DNA of 64,000 bases from Megalobrama amblycephala (lineage: Eukaryota; Chordata; Actinopteri; Cypriniformes; Xenocyprididae), in assembly GCF_018812025.1 (NCBI RefSeq), contig NC_063058.1, positions 19,366,797-19,430,796 of the forward strand. The letters are read 5' to 3'. Made by a program: the position numbers and the translations under genes. Under the pieces are notes generated by a model. The model searched no databases, had not been told where the DNA came from, and saw nothing but the letters and a program-made list of their open reading frames with translations. This document shows, one piece after another, positions 12,521-26,900 of this stretch (the stretch's first letter is position 1; every line of letters begins with the position of its first letter).

Positions 12521-13123
12521 CCTTACAGAATACTTCTTGCCAAATATACCTGTTCTTCTATGTGTAGAAGGTGACACAAGCTTGTTCACCTACTGAAGCG
12601 TTCGGGCTCAGCATTAACAACCTAGCATTAATTCCTTAGTGGAGTGTTGATATCCAGCAGGTGATCCACTTGGTTGGCCGTCAGTATCCTTTCAAAATGT
12701 TGGAAAATGGACAAGAAATGACTCCCTCAGGTGTTTTGAGAGATCTTTGTTCATAAAATAGACATTTGTGAACACCACAAATCTCCTTTGAGAACATCTC
12801 AACTGCCAATCTTTTACTTGCCAAGTAAATGCATCTTACGAGCTTGCAGGTATTTTCTCTGACCACACTAAGTGCTTTGGATACCCAGACTAGTGGTGGA
12901 AAGGACTCTTGTAACGTCTCTGCATGTGTTTAGAAATGTTAATGCCTTGAAAAATAAGTGTTTCTTCAGTGCTGCATAAAGCAAGTGAAGTTTACCACTG
13001 AACAAAGGTTATTCAGGTTATGCTGAGGTAGTAATGATCCAGGAACCCTATTTTTCCAGAAAATATGCATTGATTGTACTGTGATTTTGTTTTCTGATGT
13101 TTGATGATGAGATTAACATATTT

Positions 13124-13248
13124 AATAAAAATGATTTCATGTTTTAAGACAATTATAAAAACATTGTTTGCTTGACAGTTTGCTTTGACATTATTTTGGA
13201 ATGCTTTCTGGTTTTTATGTCAGGATTGTGAAAGTTCTTTAAAATAAA
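13124..13248 (+). terminator. Polyadenylation signals for armc10
   Basis: Two AATAAA hexamers at 13124 and 13243, about 600 and 720 bp after the stop codon and before the next repeat, are the most plausible 3' end signals. Confidence 0.45.
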
Positions 13249-13464
13249 TATTTAAGTTTTAATAACTTTTGTTTATTGAATTTGTGCTTCTGAAGACCAA
13301 CTACATATTCACATTTGTTTTAAATGCAGAGAATTAACTTTCATGCACTCTTGAATTGCAGCTGAGTTTGAGAACTACATTTCCCACTAATATTAGCGAT
13401 TCATCCAGGGTTGCCATGTCTGCTTATTATAAGCAAGTTTGTGCTGTTTTTTTTTTACATTTAA

Positions 13465-14237
13465 TACAGTGTGTGGTTACCTGGATGATCTATGACTGTT
13501 TTTATGTTTTGTGATGGTTGTTCATGAGTCCCTTGTTTGTTCTGAGCAGTTAAACTGAGCTCTGTTCTTCAGAAAAATCCTCCAGGTCCTGCAGATTCTT
13601 CAGTTTTTAAGCATTTTTTGCATATTTGAACCCTTTCTAGCAGTGACTATGATTTTCAGATCCATTTGATCACACTGAGGACAACTGAGGGACTCAAACA
13701 CAACCATTAATAAAGGTTCAAACATTCACTGATGCTCCAGAAGGAAACACGATGCATTAAGAGCCGGGGGTGAAAACTTTTGAATTTGAATATCAAGGTA
13801 AATTGTACTTATTTTTTCTTCTGGGAAACATGCAAGTATCTTCTGTTGCTTCCGGAGGGCAGTACTAAATGAAAAGCAATGATATTTCAATAAAATAAGA
13901 AAAATTTAATCCTGTTCAAAAGTTTTCACCCCCCAGCTCTTAATGCATCGTGTTTCCTTCTGGAGCATCAGTGAATGTTTGAACCTTTTTTAATAGTTGT
14001 GTTTGAGTACCTCAGTTGTCCTCAGTGTGATAAAATGGATTTGAAAATCATTCAGTCACTGCTGGAAAGGGTTCAAATATGCAAAACATGCTGGAAAACC
14101 AAAGAATCTGCAGGACCTGGAGGATTTTTTGAAGAACAGAGCTCAGTTTAACTGCTCAGGACAAACAAGGGACTCATGAAAAACCATCACAAAACAAAAA
14201 AAACAGTCGAATATCATCCAGGTAACCACACACAGTA
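13465..14237. mobile_element. Foldback element bounded by TTAA
   Basis: Inverted arms of about 330 bp surround a short centre. Outer ends are TACAGTGTGTGGTTACC and its near-complement, and TTAA lies directly outside both. The arms include AAGGAAACACGATGCATTAA-type sequence on one side and its complement on the other. It sits between armc10 and the exchanger gene. Confidence 0.7.
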
Positions 14238-14449
14238 TTAAGAACCAATGGTTCACATGCTTCTGAACTGAATGGGGCCATTTGAATAAATTCAGCTTTT
14301 TTTTTTTTCTTGTGGACTATATGTAAACATCTTTTATGTAAAATATCTTACTCAGGACAGTACTTAACAAAAAATAACATGCATTTTGTATGATCTCTCT
14401 TATTTTGTTAAAATTTTTCACATTTTCACCGATACAGTACTTTTTCTTA

Positions 14450-14715
14450 CAACTGTAATTGCCAAGGTAATCAACCAAAAACTTGCAATTCTTTTTCAAT
14501 GTTTTTTCTTTGTAGTTTTTATTTTATATCAGGTTGTTTTTTTGTATGTCACAAATCAGACTTTTTCTCAGTTGTGAGATAAATTCACAATTAAAAAACA
14601 ATTCTGACTTTTTTTCTTCAGAATTGTGAGATAAAAACTCAGAATTGCAAGGGAAAAAGTCGGAATTGTGAGATTTTTTTTTTCCCCGTAGTGAAAACAA
14701 GCTTATATACAGAAA
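14450..14715. repeat. Small relative of the minisatellite-bearing TIR element
   Basis: Contains three degenerate units of the AGAATTGTGAGATA/AACTCAGAATTG type seen at 22620-23880. It ends with GTGAAAACAAGCTTATA, resembling the right end of the large element at 21913-24134. The left end is not clear. Confidence 0.5.
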
Positions 14716-14749
14716 GTCTCAAAAAACATGGATACTTTATTTTGACTTG

Positions 14750-14880
14750 TTCGCCTATTTTTCCAGCGAATATCTGGCAACACGGTCGCTCAGCGTAAGT
14801 AAGCTTGAAGGTTTGTTTTGTCAGCCATGTTCGCTTATTTTTCCAACGAAATCTGGCAACACGGTCGCTCAGCGTAAGTG
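14750..14880 (+). repeat. 79-bp tandem duplication upstream of the exchanger start codon
   Basis: The segment with TTTTTCCAGCGAATATCTGG and CAACACGGTCGCTCAGCG occurs at about 14758 and again at about 14837. Each copy ends in GCGTAAGT, which looks like a splice donor. It lies 80-210 bp before the start codon, so it may be in the promoter or the 5' untranslated exon. Confidence 0.6.
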
Positions 14881-14961
14881 CGTTTGTATCACATGAGGCT
14901 GATTTACTGAAGAACTGTCAGTCGAGACTGCGTATATTGACAGAGAAGAGAATGTGCTGAA

Positions 14962-17900
14962 ATGACAACGAATATAGAGACGAGAAGAAGGAAACTCGAC
15001 ACAAAAAATCAAGGTAAACAATAACACAAAGTTATGTCATTGTATGTTAACTTAAGTATCAAAAAAAATCGGAATGTCAATAGTGCAATGCGTTATTTTA
15101 CTACAGCAGACAGTACACATGTGATCCTATTAAATCGGACTTTTAATATGCAACACTGGATGTAACGTGATGAATAATTCACGTGACGTGAATAATGAAT
15201 ACCTGACCAATGCATTTTGCATTAATGGATCTATTAATTGCATTGTGATTTATCCTGGACATAAATGAATCAGGATTTCTTCTAATGCATTTGCAGTCAG
15301 ACAAGTTTCTGTTGTGAAATGGTTCTGAAACCACATCAAGTCCACACTTCTCCATTTACTACACATTACTTCCTCTTTCATATCTTGTGCTAGATCTGAA
15401 TTAAAACGTGTTGATATTTGGAATCCAAAATAATGTGTGAAGGCAGTTATTCAAAACACTATATATTTGATATACACTGGCCTAAAAAGTATTTGGACAT
15501 TTAAGTCACACTTATAAATGTAACAATAGCATTGCATTACATAACAAAATATCAAAAAGTGGCATATTAATACTTAATAATAATAACCCATGCCATGATT
15601 TCATCTCATTCCTCAGATCCTCCAGAGGAACATGATGGAGCTCATCTGCCTGGCTCTTGCTGTGACAGGGTTTGTGTAGCTCACATTCACTCAGAAGTCA
15701 GCGATGGTCCTGCTCAGTCCTGTTTACTGCAAACAGGCACCTCCTACACACCTAAAAACCCAAGGAGAAGTGAGAGCCCATATACACTTTGCATAAAAGC
15801 GAATGTGTTTTTTCTGGACTCGTTTGAGACTTTAATGCTACTACCCCTTCTTTTTCAGCATGCAGCTTTGGTGATGAAATATGCGACGAGAACCCGTGCA
15901 AGACCACCATAAGTGCTGAAAATGAAGTAGAAGCCCAAAAACTTGCAAATAATTATAAGGTAAATGTACATTGAGCACATATGTCTAGTTTCATTTTGCG
16001 TATTGTTAATGCTGATGTTGTCCTGTCCTCTTTATTTAAGTTTGGATTCAGGAAGTGGAAGAGTCATGTAACGGAACGGCCCTTTGAGAAGAGGTCGGAC
16101 ATTGTGAAGGAGCTTTACTCTGAGCTGAACGTTATTAAACCTCACTCAGGTTAGACCGAGCTCTTCTTTTCATTTCCTTCTGTAGTACATGTATAGTATC
16201 AGTTAAAGCTTTGGACATGCCTACTCATTTGTAATATTTTTACAATTAATAATAAAACTTAATATTATTATTATTAGAGAAACAAAACATGCTTTTGAAA
16301 CTGATTTATACTGGTACTGTATATTGCAATCAAACAAACCAATTTAATTTAAAGGCACACTATGTAAATTTTCACCACTAGAGGTCGCTTATTCAAAGCA
16401 AAGGCATTGCTTGATGACACCGAGATTGAGTGCGGAATCTTGGGAGGTGTTGTCTTCATCTCACAGCCAGTGGAAAAGATTTGGGATGGGGTTAGGGAAG
16501 AAATCATGTTCATGAATGAGATTATTAACGTTACTGTAGTATGAAGCAGAGAAGGGCCGAGTGATGTGCGCTGGATCGCTGGAGCGATTGCTGTGTTTCG
16601 AGAGCAGCGGAACTGTTATTATGCCACAGTCGCCACTTCTGCTTCTTCTGGTCAAGCATATGTGGGGTAAAGCAGCGCTGTTTATCATATTAGATACATT
16701 TGTGTGTTGAAAGTTGTTGTAGTGCTACTCTGCGTTCGCTCGGCAGCTACTATGAGACACTTAATGCACACTGCAGTAAGCTAGATCGATATTAGGCATG
16801 GTAAAACATGGTACACGCGGTAAATCAAGAAAACAAGATTTACACAATAAGACTTACTGTGTTGAGCTATATAACATGATTAGTTTTCTGTTGATGAATG
16901 TATCCAAACAGTTGCTCGCCTGTAATAAAACGCCTAATATAGGGGTAAGATGGGTATAATGTCATTCATTTCTCTGGATTTAAACACTCCTGGAAACATT
17001 TGGGATAATGTAAGTACAAAAGTTAACAAAATGTATAACATTGTTCTTGTGGTTTTTGGATATTTTAATCCACATATTGTATTTAATATTACATCTAGGT
17101 AATGCTGTAATGCATTATTATGATGAATTTTGGTTGTACAAAAATAGAGGAAATCCAATAAATAGAGAACTGTGGTAGTACATTGTTTTGCTCTTTTTTA
17201 CTGTAATAATATCAGTCAATTTTTGTTCTCGGGTTTCAGCAGGTTCATTGTTCACTTGTGGCAATGTTCTCTACGTGTTTCTGTTTGGCTGGTGGATCTC
17301 TCTGGTTTATGTTTTCGTTGGTGTCCTAATGTTCCTCACAGTTTTTGGCATCCCCTACGGTAAGAATTGGCCTAAATAAGTATCAATACATTTTAGTGCC
17401 TCTTCCTGGATCACAAAAATGCCACTTTCTTACTTGTTTCAGGGAATCTCTGTTGGAGGTTGTCCTGCTATTTTCTGTGGCCATTTGGGAAGTCGATCGA
17501 AAAGGTTGTGTTTCTTTTTATATCCAAATGATATTTTATGTTTGTGTACTCTTGTTCTTTGTATCAGTCATATGACAGCTCTACACACACAATCTCTTTG
17601 AACATGTTTTCATTTGCTTGCTCTATGAAATTCAGGCTAATGCTGCTTTAATCACAAGCCTTTTCATGGATTCTTTGTGGTTTGGAAGGATGTTGAATCA
17701 AATGTTGCTGTTTTCAGGCCAGTGTCTCTGTGCCAGTGTACAGTGTGAAGATCCTCCAGGGTGATTCCACTCTAGAGGAAGAGGAGGACAGAAAGCTTTC
17801 CTCTCCTCTCCTACTGCCCACACCTGTGGAGGAGACCATAGAAGAGCCCACAGGAAGTCCACGGGATGAGCACTACTGGGTGAGAAGTAGCGACAGTGAG

Positions 17901-20900
17901 ACATGCGATCAAATTAATTTATCATTATTATTATTATAATGTAGCCTATATAACATAATATTAATTAAGAGACTATATATTATTTGTGCAATTTTTATGA
18001 AATTTTGGACACCACCAGACTATTTTAGTGAAATACAAATAAGCTATTTAGTGGTTAAAAATAGTTGTGTTTTAAATAAATGCTGTCGAACTTTCTGTTC
18101 ATCTAAGAATCCTGAAAAAAATGTATTATGATTTCCACAAAAATGTAAACAATATAACAGTATACAATACTCACATAATCCGACGCATGCATGACGAACA
18201 CTTTGTAAAGATCCATTTGAGGGTTATATTAACTGTGTAAACTTTGTTTAGGCACTGTTTAAGGCAAGCGCGAGCTCCGTGGGCGGAGAGCACGAGATTT
18301 AAAGGGGCCGCACAGCATAAATCGGCTCATATTTAATGATGCCCCAAAATAGGCTGTTAAAAAAATGAATTAAAAAAATCTATGGGGTATTTTGAGCTGA
18401 AACTTTACAGACACATTCAGGGGACACCTTAGACTTATATTACATCTTGTAAAAAAACGTTTGATGGCACCTTTAAATATATTCAAATTAAATTTTAGAT
18501 TGTAATATTTTTTCTTAATATTACTGTTTGAACTGTATTTTTGATCAAATAATTGCAGCTTTGGTGAGCATGAATCTTTTTTCAAAAACATTAAAACATC
18601 TTACAGACTACAACAGTAGTGTATAAAATTATTATTATATATTTTTCAACACTTAAGCTTAGTTGAAGTTCACTAAAATAGTCTGGTGGTGTAAAATGTC
18701 TTTAAAATTATTATAGCCTATAATTCTAAACTTGAGTTATTGTTGGAGGACTGTATTATCTGTGCTTAATTGAGAATATTAACTCCCGGTACACCATTGC
18801 TAGCATTTTTTTCGCTTTTCGCTTCCCTTTTAGATTTTTTTGTCGCTTCCCCTTTTTGTACTGTTATCACGATTCCAGCTTTCCCACAATGTGGATCTCA
18901 TTTGATTTCAGCGGCGCATCAGAACATATGCATGGCTGTTTGTGGGTTACCCTCTCCTCGTCATCACACATTTTGTACTGTGTCTGATCTCCTGGTTGCT
19001 GGTTTTCACCATTCCTGTGGCCAAGATGAGCGCCAAGACCTTACATACCATCCTGCTCATGCCCCCTGAACACATTCACATCAGCCAACCCACAGAGGTG
19101 AGAGCACTGTACTGTGATTATGAAATCCACTTGACTGTACTATGATTATTAAATACTTCCAGGTTTTGCCATTTGTGAATTAATAATGATTAAGACTGTA
19201 TATCATACAAACCCAATTCCAAAAAAGTTGGGACACTGTACAAATTGTGAATAAAAAAGGAATGCAATAATTTATAAATCTCATAAACGTATATTTTATT
19301 CACAATAGAATATAGATAACATATCAAATGTTGAAAGTGAGACATTTTGAAATGTCATGCCAAATATTGGCTCATTTTGGATTTCATGAGAGCTACACAT
19401 TCCAAAAAAGTTGGGACAGGTAGCAATAAGAGGCCGGAAAAGTTAAATGTACATATAAGGAACAGCTGGAGGACCAATTTGCAACTTATTAGGTCAATTG
19501 GCAACATGATTGGGTATAAAAAGAGCCTCTCAGAGTGGCAGTGTCTCTCAGAAGTCAAGATGGGCAGAGGATCACCAATTCCCCCAATGCTGCGGCGAAA
19601 AATAGTGGAGCAATATCAGAAAGGAGTTTCTCAGAGAAAAATTGCAAAGAGTTTGAAGTTATCATCATCTACAGCGCATAATATCATCCAAAGATTCAGA
19701 GAATCTGGAACAATCTCTGTGCGTAAGGGTCAAGGCCGGAAAACCATACTGGATGCCCGTGATCTTCGGGCCCTTAGACGGCACTGCATCACATACAGGA
19801 ATGCTACTGTAATGGAAATCACAACATGGGCTCAGGAATACTTCCAGAAAACATTGTCGGTGAACACAATCCACCGTGCCATTCGCTGTTGCCGGCTAAA
19901 ACTCTATAGGTCAAAAAAGAAGCCATATCTAAACATGATCCAGAAGCGCAGGCGTTTTCTCTGGGCCAAGGCTCACTTAAAATGGACTGTGGCAAAGTGG
20001 AAAACTGTTCTGTGGTCAGACGAATCAAAATTTGAAGTTCTTTTTTGGAAAACTGGGACGCCATGTCATCCGGACTAAAGAGGACAAGGACAACCCAAGT
20101 TGTTATCAGCGCTCAGTTCAGAAGCCTGCATCTCTGATGGTATGGGGTTGCATGAGTGCGTGTGGCATGGGCAGCTTACACATCTGGAAAGGCACCATCA
20201 ATGCTGAAAGGTATATCCAAGTTCTAGAACAACATATGCTCCCATCCAGACGTCGTCTCTTTCAGGGAAGACCTTGCATTTTCCAACATGACAATGCCAG
20301 ACCACATACTGCATCAATTACAACATCATGGCTGCGTAGAAGAAGGATCCGGGTACTGAAATGGCCAGCCTGCAGTCCAGATCTTTCACCCATAGAAAAC
20401 ATTTGGCGCATCATAAAGAGGAAGATGCGACAAAGAAGACCTAAGACAGCTGAGCAACTAGAAGCCTGTATTAGACAAGAATGGGACAACATTCCTATTC
20501 CTAAACTTGAGCAACTTGTCTCCTCAGTCCCCAGACGTTTGCAGACTGTTATAAAAAGAAGAGGGGATGCCACACATGGCCTTGTGCCAACTTTTTTGAG
20601 ATGCGTTGATGCCATGAAATTTAAAATCAACTTATTTTTCCCTTCAAATGATACATTTTCTCAGTTTAAACATTTGATATGTCATCTATGTTGTATTCTG
20701 AATAAAATATTGAAATTTGAAACTTCCACATCATTGCATTCTGTTTTTATTCACAATTTGTACAGTGTCCCAACTTTTTTGGAATCGGGTTTGTATTTGC
20801 AAATGTACAACATTTAACTTATAATAATTTCAGAATTGTATTGTTATTTTTAGGCTCAGGAGCACGAAGGACAAGTCATTCTATGCTGCTATCATGCAGT

Positions 20901-23900
20901 GAACCTCTACTATTATAAATACACAGTGGATGGGATCAATGTTTTTGCTGTCAGTATCCTCAATATCAAACTACAAACAGAGGTTTAAACTTTTTATTCA
21001 AATTTTTATTTTTTTATAACTTTTTTAGGATTTTCAGGATTCTTTGATTAATAGAAAGTTAAAAAGAACAACATTTATTTGAAATAGAAATCATTTGTAA
21101 CATTATAAATGTCTTTTCTGTCACTTTTGATCAATTTAATTGATTCTTACTAAATAAAAGTATTTATTTATTAGGTAGTTATTAAGTAATTAAAAAAAAA
21201 TAGTACTGACCCCAAACTTTTGAACGTGTACATTTCTGGTTTTAAATCATTTTAAATATTTTTAAGTCATTTTTAAGCCCTAGTGCACTGGTACAGTCCA
21301 GATATTGAAAAAAAATTTTTTATTTCAATGTAATTTAAATAAAATTAAAAAAAAAAAGTTACATTTTTGATTTATTTGAAGTGGATCAAAACCTTTCATC
21401 AAAGTTGTCCTAAAACCTTCTTAGGACAACTTAGTATTTACTGTATTTAGTTGGCATTGCCATTTTCCTTACATGGAGTTACTACAGATCTCTTACCATT
21501 AGTTATAGTGTCTCTAGTGATTGGTTACGTGGACAAAACAAACCAGTTTGCCAGCTCTGAAGTCAAGTTTGCCACAGCAATCAGCTCCATCATTCCACTG
21601 TCGTATTACATTGGCATGGGCATTGCAAGGTGAGCAGTTACACCAGAACGTCACCAATACCTTTGAGATCAACGTTAATGCAGCGCCTAATTGCGGATTT
21701 CTATTCTCAGTATTTCCGCTCAGAGTAACTTTGCTGTCGGGGCCGTGGTGAACGCAACATTTGGCTCCATCACGGAGTTGACGTTTTACATCACAGCATT
21801 GCTCAGAGGTCACCACCAGGGAAATAAGTGCCTGCAGGAGATAGTGAAGGCGGCTCTTACTGGAACCCTGCTGGGCTGCATCCTCTTCATACCAGTATGT
21901 GTGATCCGTTACTATGGAAGCTTGTTTCCGTCATGGAAAAAAAAATAAAAGAGGTAATTGCAATCTCACAATTTTCAGAATTGCAAGATATAAACAATGC
22001 ATCCGAGTTTATATCTCACAATTCTGAGTTTATATCTTGCAATTCTGACTTTTTGTCTCAGAATTGTGAGATATAAACTTACAGTATTCTAAGATTCTAA
22101 GATATAAACTCTGAATTGAGAGAAAAATTGTCAGAATTGTGAGATATCAAGTGTAGCGTTAGTTCTGGCAGGTCACGTTAGTCAAGCTTACATCAGCTGA
22201 CACTCAGCTGATTCATATTGACCTATAGGAATACGACGCCTATCACCGCATTCGTATATATGTGGTCCATTCAATATTATCAGCAGCTTTATTGCATTGC
22301 TCAGGAGCTAAATTCCCTCCTCCATCCCCAGCTCCTCTTTCGTCCAGTCAGGAATTGCCCTTCTGATATTTCTCTTGTTCAGACTCATTTCTTCAATTAT
22401 GTTGTTACATTAATTATTGGTAAAAAAAAAAATTATGATATTGCAATACTTTGGTTCTGTTCTGTTTACCCTAAGGGGGGTTATCGCTGCTCTCTTATCC
22501 ATGCTAGGCTACATGGATGGGCAGGGAGTTTTTGCCCAGAACAGAACCATACAGCCAATCCAAACTGTATACATTGCTAACTGCCAGTCATCTTTGACGA
22601 TAGTGATCCTGACAGAAATAAACTCGGAATTGTGAAAAACATCAGAATTGTGAGATATAAACTCGGAATTGTGAGGAAAAAAGTAAGAATTGTGAGATAA
22701 ACTCGGAATTGCGGAAAAAAGTTGGAATTGTGAGATATAAATTCAGAATTGTGAGGACAAAAGTCAGAATTGTGAGATATAAACTTGGAATTGCAAGAAA
22801 AAAGTCAGATTTGTGAGAAAAAAGTCAGAATTGTGAGATATAAACTTGGAATTGTAAAAAAAAGGTCAGAAATGTGAGATATAAACTTGGAATTTTGAGG
22901 GAAAAAAGTCAGAATTGTGAGATAAACTCGGAATTGAGGAAAAATGTCAGAATTGTGAGAAAAAGTCAGAATTGTGAGATATAAACTCAGAATTATGAGA
23001 TATAAACTCGGAATTGCGAAAAAAAAGTTGGAATTGTGAGATGTAAACTCAGAATTGTGAGGAAAAAAGTCAGTTTTGAGAAACTAGGAATTTCCCAGAA
23101 AAAAGTCAGAATTGTGAGAAAAAAGTCAGAATTGTGAGATAAACTCAACTGAGGAAAAAGTTCGGAATTGTGAGGAAAAAGTCAGAATTGTGAGAAATAA
23201 ACTCAGAATTGAGAGAAAAAAAAGTCAGAATTGTGAGATATAAACTCAGAATTGAGAGAAAAAAAGTCAGAATTGTGAGATATAAACTCAGAATTGAGAG
23301 AAAAAAAGTCAGAATTGTGAGATATAAACTCAGAATTGAGAGAAAAAAGTCAGAATTGTGAGAAAAAAAAAGTCAGAATTGTGAGATATAAACTCAGAAT
23401 TGCAAGAAAAAAAGTCGGAATTGTGAGAAAATAGTCAGAATTGTGAGATATAAACTTGGAATTGTAGGAAAAAAAGTCGGAATTATGAGATATAAACTTG
23501 GAATTTTGAGGGGGAAAAAGTCAGAATTGTGAGAAACTCGGAATTGAGGAAAAAGGTCAGAATTGTGAGCAAAAGTCAGAATTGTGAGATATAAACTCAG
23601 AATTATGAGATATAAACTCAAAATTAAAGAAAAATGGTCAGAATTGTGAGATATAAACTCAGAATTGAGAGAAAAATGGTCAGAATTGTAAGGTATAAAC
23701 TCGTAATTGTGAGGAAAAAGTCAGAATTATGAGATGTAAACTCGGAATTGCAAGAAAAAAGTCAGAATTGTGAGAAAAATGTCAGAATTGTGTGTTATAA
23801 ACTCGTAATTGTGAGATATTAACTTGGAATGGTGAGAAAAAAAATCTGAATTGTGAGATATAAACAGAATTTAAAGTTAATTGCGACTTATCTCACAATT

Positions 23901-26900
23901 CTGACTTTTTTCTCAGAATATCGAATTTATATGTTGCAATTCAGTCTTTATATTGCAAGTTTATGTCTTACAATTCTGAGAAAAAAGTCTGAATATGATC
24001 TGATATGAACTGATGAACTCTGAATTAAGAGAAAAAAAGTCAGAAATGTGAGATATAAACTTGCAGAATTGTGAGATAAAAAGTCGTAATTACCCCATAT
24101 ATTTTTTATTCTGTGGCAGAAACAGGCTTCCATACGTTACCCAACAGAGGATCTGAAATCTGCAAAGTGTGCAGAAGATGACTATTATATTTGTCTCTGT
24201 CTCAGGGGATCTGTATGATAATCGGAGGGCTCAGACACAGGGAGCAGAGGTTTAACAGTCGCTCGGCAGGGGTCAGCTCCTCTCTTCTCTTCATATCAAT
24301 AGGGGGTAAGACGTCATGTTCTGAGGTGGCACAAATCTGCTTTGTTATTGCTCTTCTCTCCTGCTGTAGCAATTAAAGGAAATGTGAAATGGCATTTAAA
24401 ACACATTTAACTTCCATAACGAAAATTATTAATGAAGGTGAAGTGTGTTATTCATCATTTACATAATTCAATTAATTTATTTATTTTTGAAGATTATTAA
24501 CATTTACTAAAGTAAATGGTGAAAATTAATTAAACAGATTATCAAAAGATTTCCTCTTGGAATTTTTTTTTATCTTTATGTTTTTATTTATCTTTATTTT
24601 CTATGGAGCTCAAATAGTCTCAAAATTAATGTTTTTACAAATTATAATTCACAAATGCGTAAGCTAATTCACATTCACAATTTTTTTTATATATTTGTAA
24701 ATTGCAATTCACAAACTCATAACCTAATTCATATTACAAAATATAATTTGCAAATGCACTACCAAATTGACATTCATAAAATAAGATTCATAAATTCGGT
24801 CATGCGTTTGCCAATCGTATTTTGTGAAAGTTTAAGTTTGTGAAATGTTGTTTGCAAATATATAAACTATTTTTGTGACTGTGAATTAGCTTGAGTCATA
24901 TTTTGTAAATAAGTACATTTTGAGACTATTGTATCTCCATAATTTCCCCCTGTGGTCTCTGCAGGAGTGTTTGCTCCTACGCTCTTCTCCAAAGCCTATG
25001 GGAATCTAGTGTGTGAGAACTGCACTAACTCTACAGGAACCAACAGCAGCGGATCCTTCATGTGCAAAAACTGCCACTACGACCTGGTGAGATTTCAAAC
25101 ATGTGACCAGAAAGTGAAACATCAAGCCATTTTATGAACATTTTGACAGTCATATTTCTTTCTGGTCCTCTAGAGTGAAAACAACTACAGCTTGTTTCAC
25201 AGTCACATTGAGTAAGTTCATAGTGTGAACATTTAGTACTTTGTATATGGTATTAAATAATAATTATAATATATTTTTGTTGTGGCTTTATTTTCTCAGG
25301 CCTCTAGTGTACACCATTTCCATTCTGCTGCCCGTATCCTATATCATCGGCCTCGTCTTTACTCTTAAAACACATTCACACATCTACGACATTCATGTTG
25401 GTGATGGAAGGGGTGAGTTTGCTAAACCTTGTGATAAAATGACCTATATGAAGCTTTGAACTGACATTATGGTATATGGCAAGCTAAATAAAGTCTTTTT
25501 ACACATGTATTAAAGCACAAATATATAATTATAATAAGTTTAAATTAAGAGCATTGTAAAATGATATAAAACATAATGTGTGTGTTCACAGCAGGTCATC
25601 TTGGAGCGTCGGTGCACTGGTCCCGATGGAGAGCTTTGCTTATCCTCATCGTTGCCACAGTGCTGATGTCTGCGTGTGCCGATCTGACCACCGAACACAT
25701 TCAGCCCATACTCAACCGCTCGTCTGTATCTCAGGTTGATACTTCTGTAAATCGTTCAGACAGTAAATGACAGCTCGATATTAATGTATTATGATCCCAA
25801 CTCTTCATCTCAGTATTTCATAGGCGTGACTCTTTTGGCCATGATTCCTGAAATCCCAGAAATTGTCAATGGAGTGCAGTTTGCTCTTCAGAATCAAATC
25901 AGTTTGAGGTCAGTTTGTTCGGTAACACCATACAGTAAGTTAACATGCAGTAGGCATCGTGAAATAACAACAAACAACACTTTTTGTTTCATTTAATCAA
26001 TCTTTGGTTGAAAAATACATCCATTTTGTTGTTTTCTCTCAGTTTTGAGGTTGGAAGCTGCATTGCAGTGCAGGTGTGCATGATTCAGATCCCCATCCTG
26101 GTTTTATTCAACATCTTCTATGTGAGTTGTTTTGGATATGTTGTTTTCAAAATTGGCTCGTTGATGGCTGTATGTCAGTGCGTTTTCCTGATGATCTTTC
26201 TGTGACAGGATGTTGGCTTTGTACTCATCTTCAGCGACCTGCATCTGTGGGCCAGCATCTTTAGTGTCATCGTTGTGAATTATAGTTTTATGGATGGAAA
26301 GTGTGATTACTTTCAAGGTAAGAAGCTAAATATTCTCTAAATCAGGTGTTAGTAACCTTACCAAGAATTCAGACATCCAGTACTGGCACCCAGTGTTGGG
26401 GAAAGTTACTTTTAAAAGTAAAGTAATGCATTACAATATTGCATTACTCCCTAAAAAAGTAACTTATTGCATTACTTAGTTACTTTTTATGGAAAGTAAT
26501 GCATTACATTACTTTTTCTCATCTGGTCTGTTTGTTTGTTTTTATAACAACCAAAAAGTTCTATTTTTGGGCAAATGTAAAGGTCTGTTCACACCAAAAG
26601 TGAAATGAATAAGCCTCAGGCTGAAGGAAATGCAAATTCACACCTGTACAGTAGAGGGCGCAGTTCAAACAAACCTTTCAGCTGTGCTGCTATTCTGAAA
26701 TACAGAAGGACGCAGGAGAAAAATGAAAATTCTGTCATCATTTATAGGTTCCAAACCTGTATGAATTCCATTCTTCTGCTGAACACAAATTTGGAAATTT
26801 GGAAGAATGTTTGTAACCAAACAGATCTCGCCCCCCATTTACTACCATAGTAGGGGAAAAAATACTATGGCAGTCAATGGGGGGTGAGATCTGTTTGGTT

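Noticed and set aside
20262..20630. 122-codon minus-strand frame inside the Tc1 element
   Set aside because: Antisense shadow of the transposase, which has clear motifs on the plus strand.
21451..21487. Earlier start for the cax1 exon at 21488
   Set aside because: Using the acceptor at 21450 shifts the frame against the conserved LLPLVIVSLVIGYVDK; the acceptor before 21488 keeps phase with the preceding exon.
21891..21948. Extension of the cax1 exon past 21894
   Set aside because: It reads into the TIR element and stops. The donor GTATGT at 21895 joins in frame to the exon at 24206 and restores the conserved helix.
23394..23621. Repetitive frames with LYLTILT motifs across the minisatellite
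   Set aside because: Products of translating the 40-bp units; they are broken by stops and unit-length changes.
22620..23880. CRISPR-like array
   Set aside because: Units are contiguous and diverged with no unique spacers, and the host DNA is eukaryotic.
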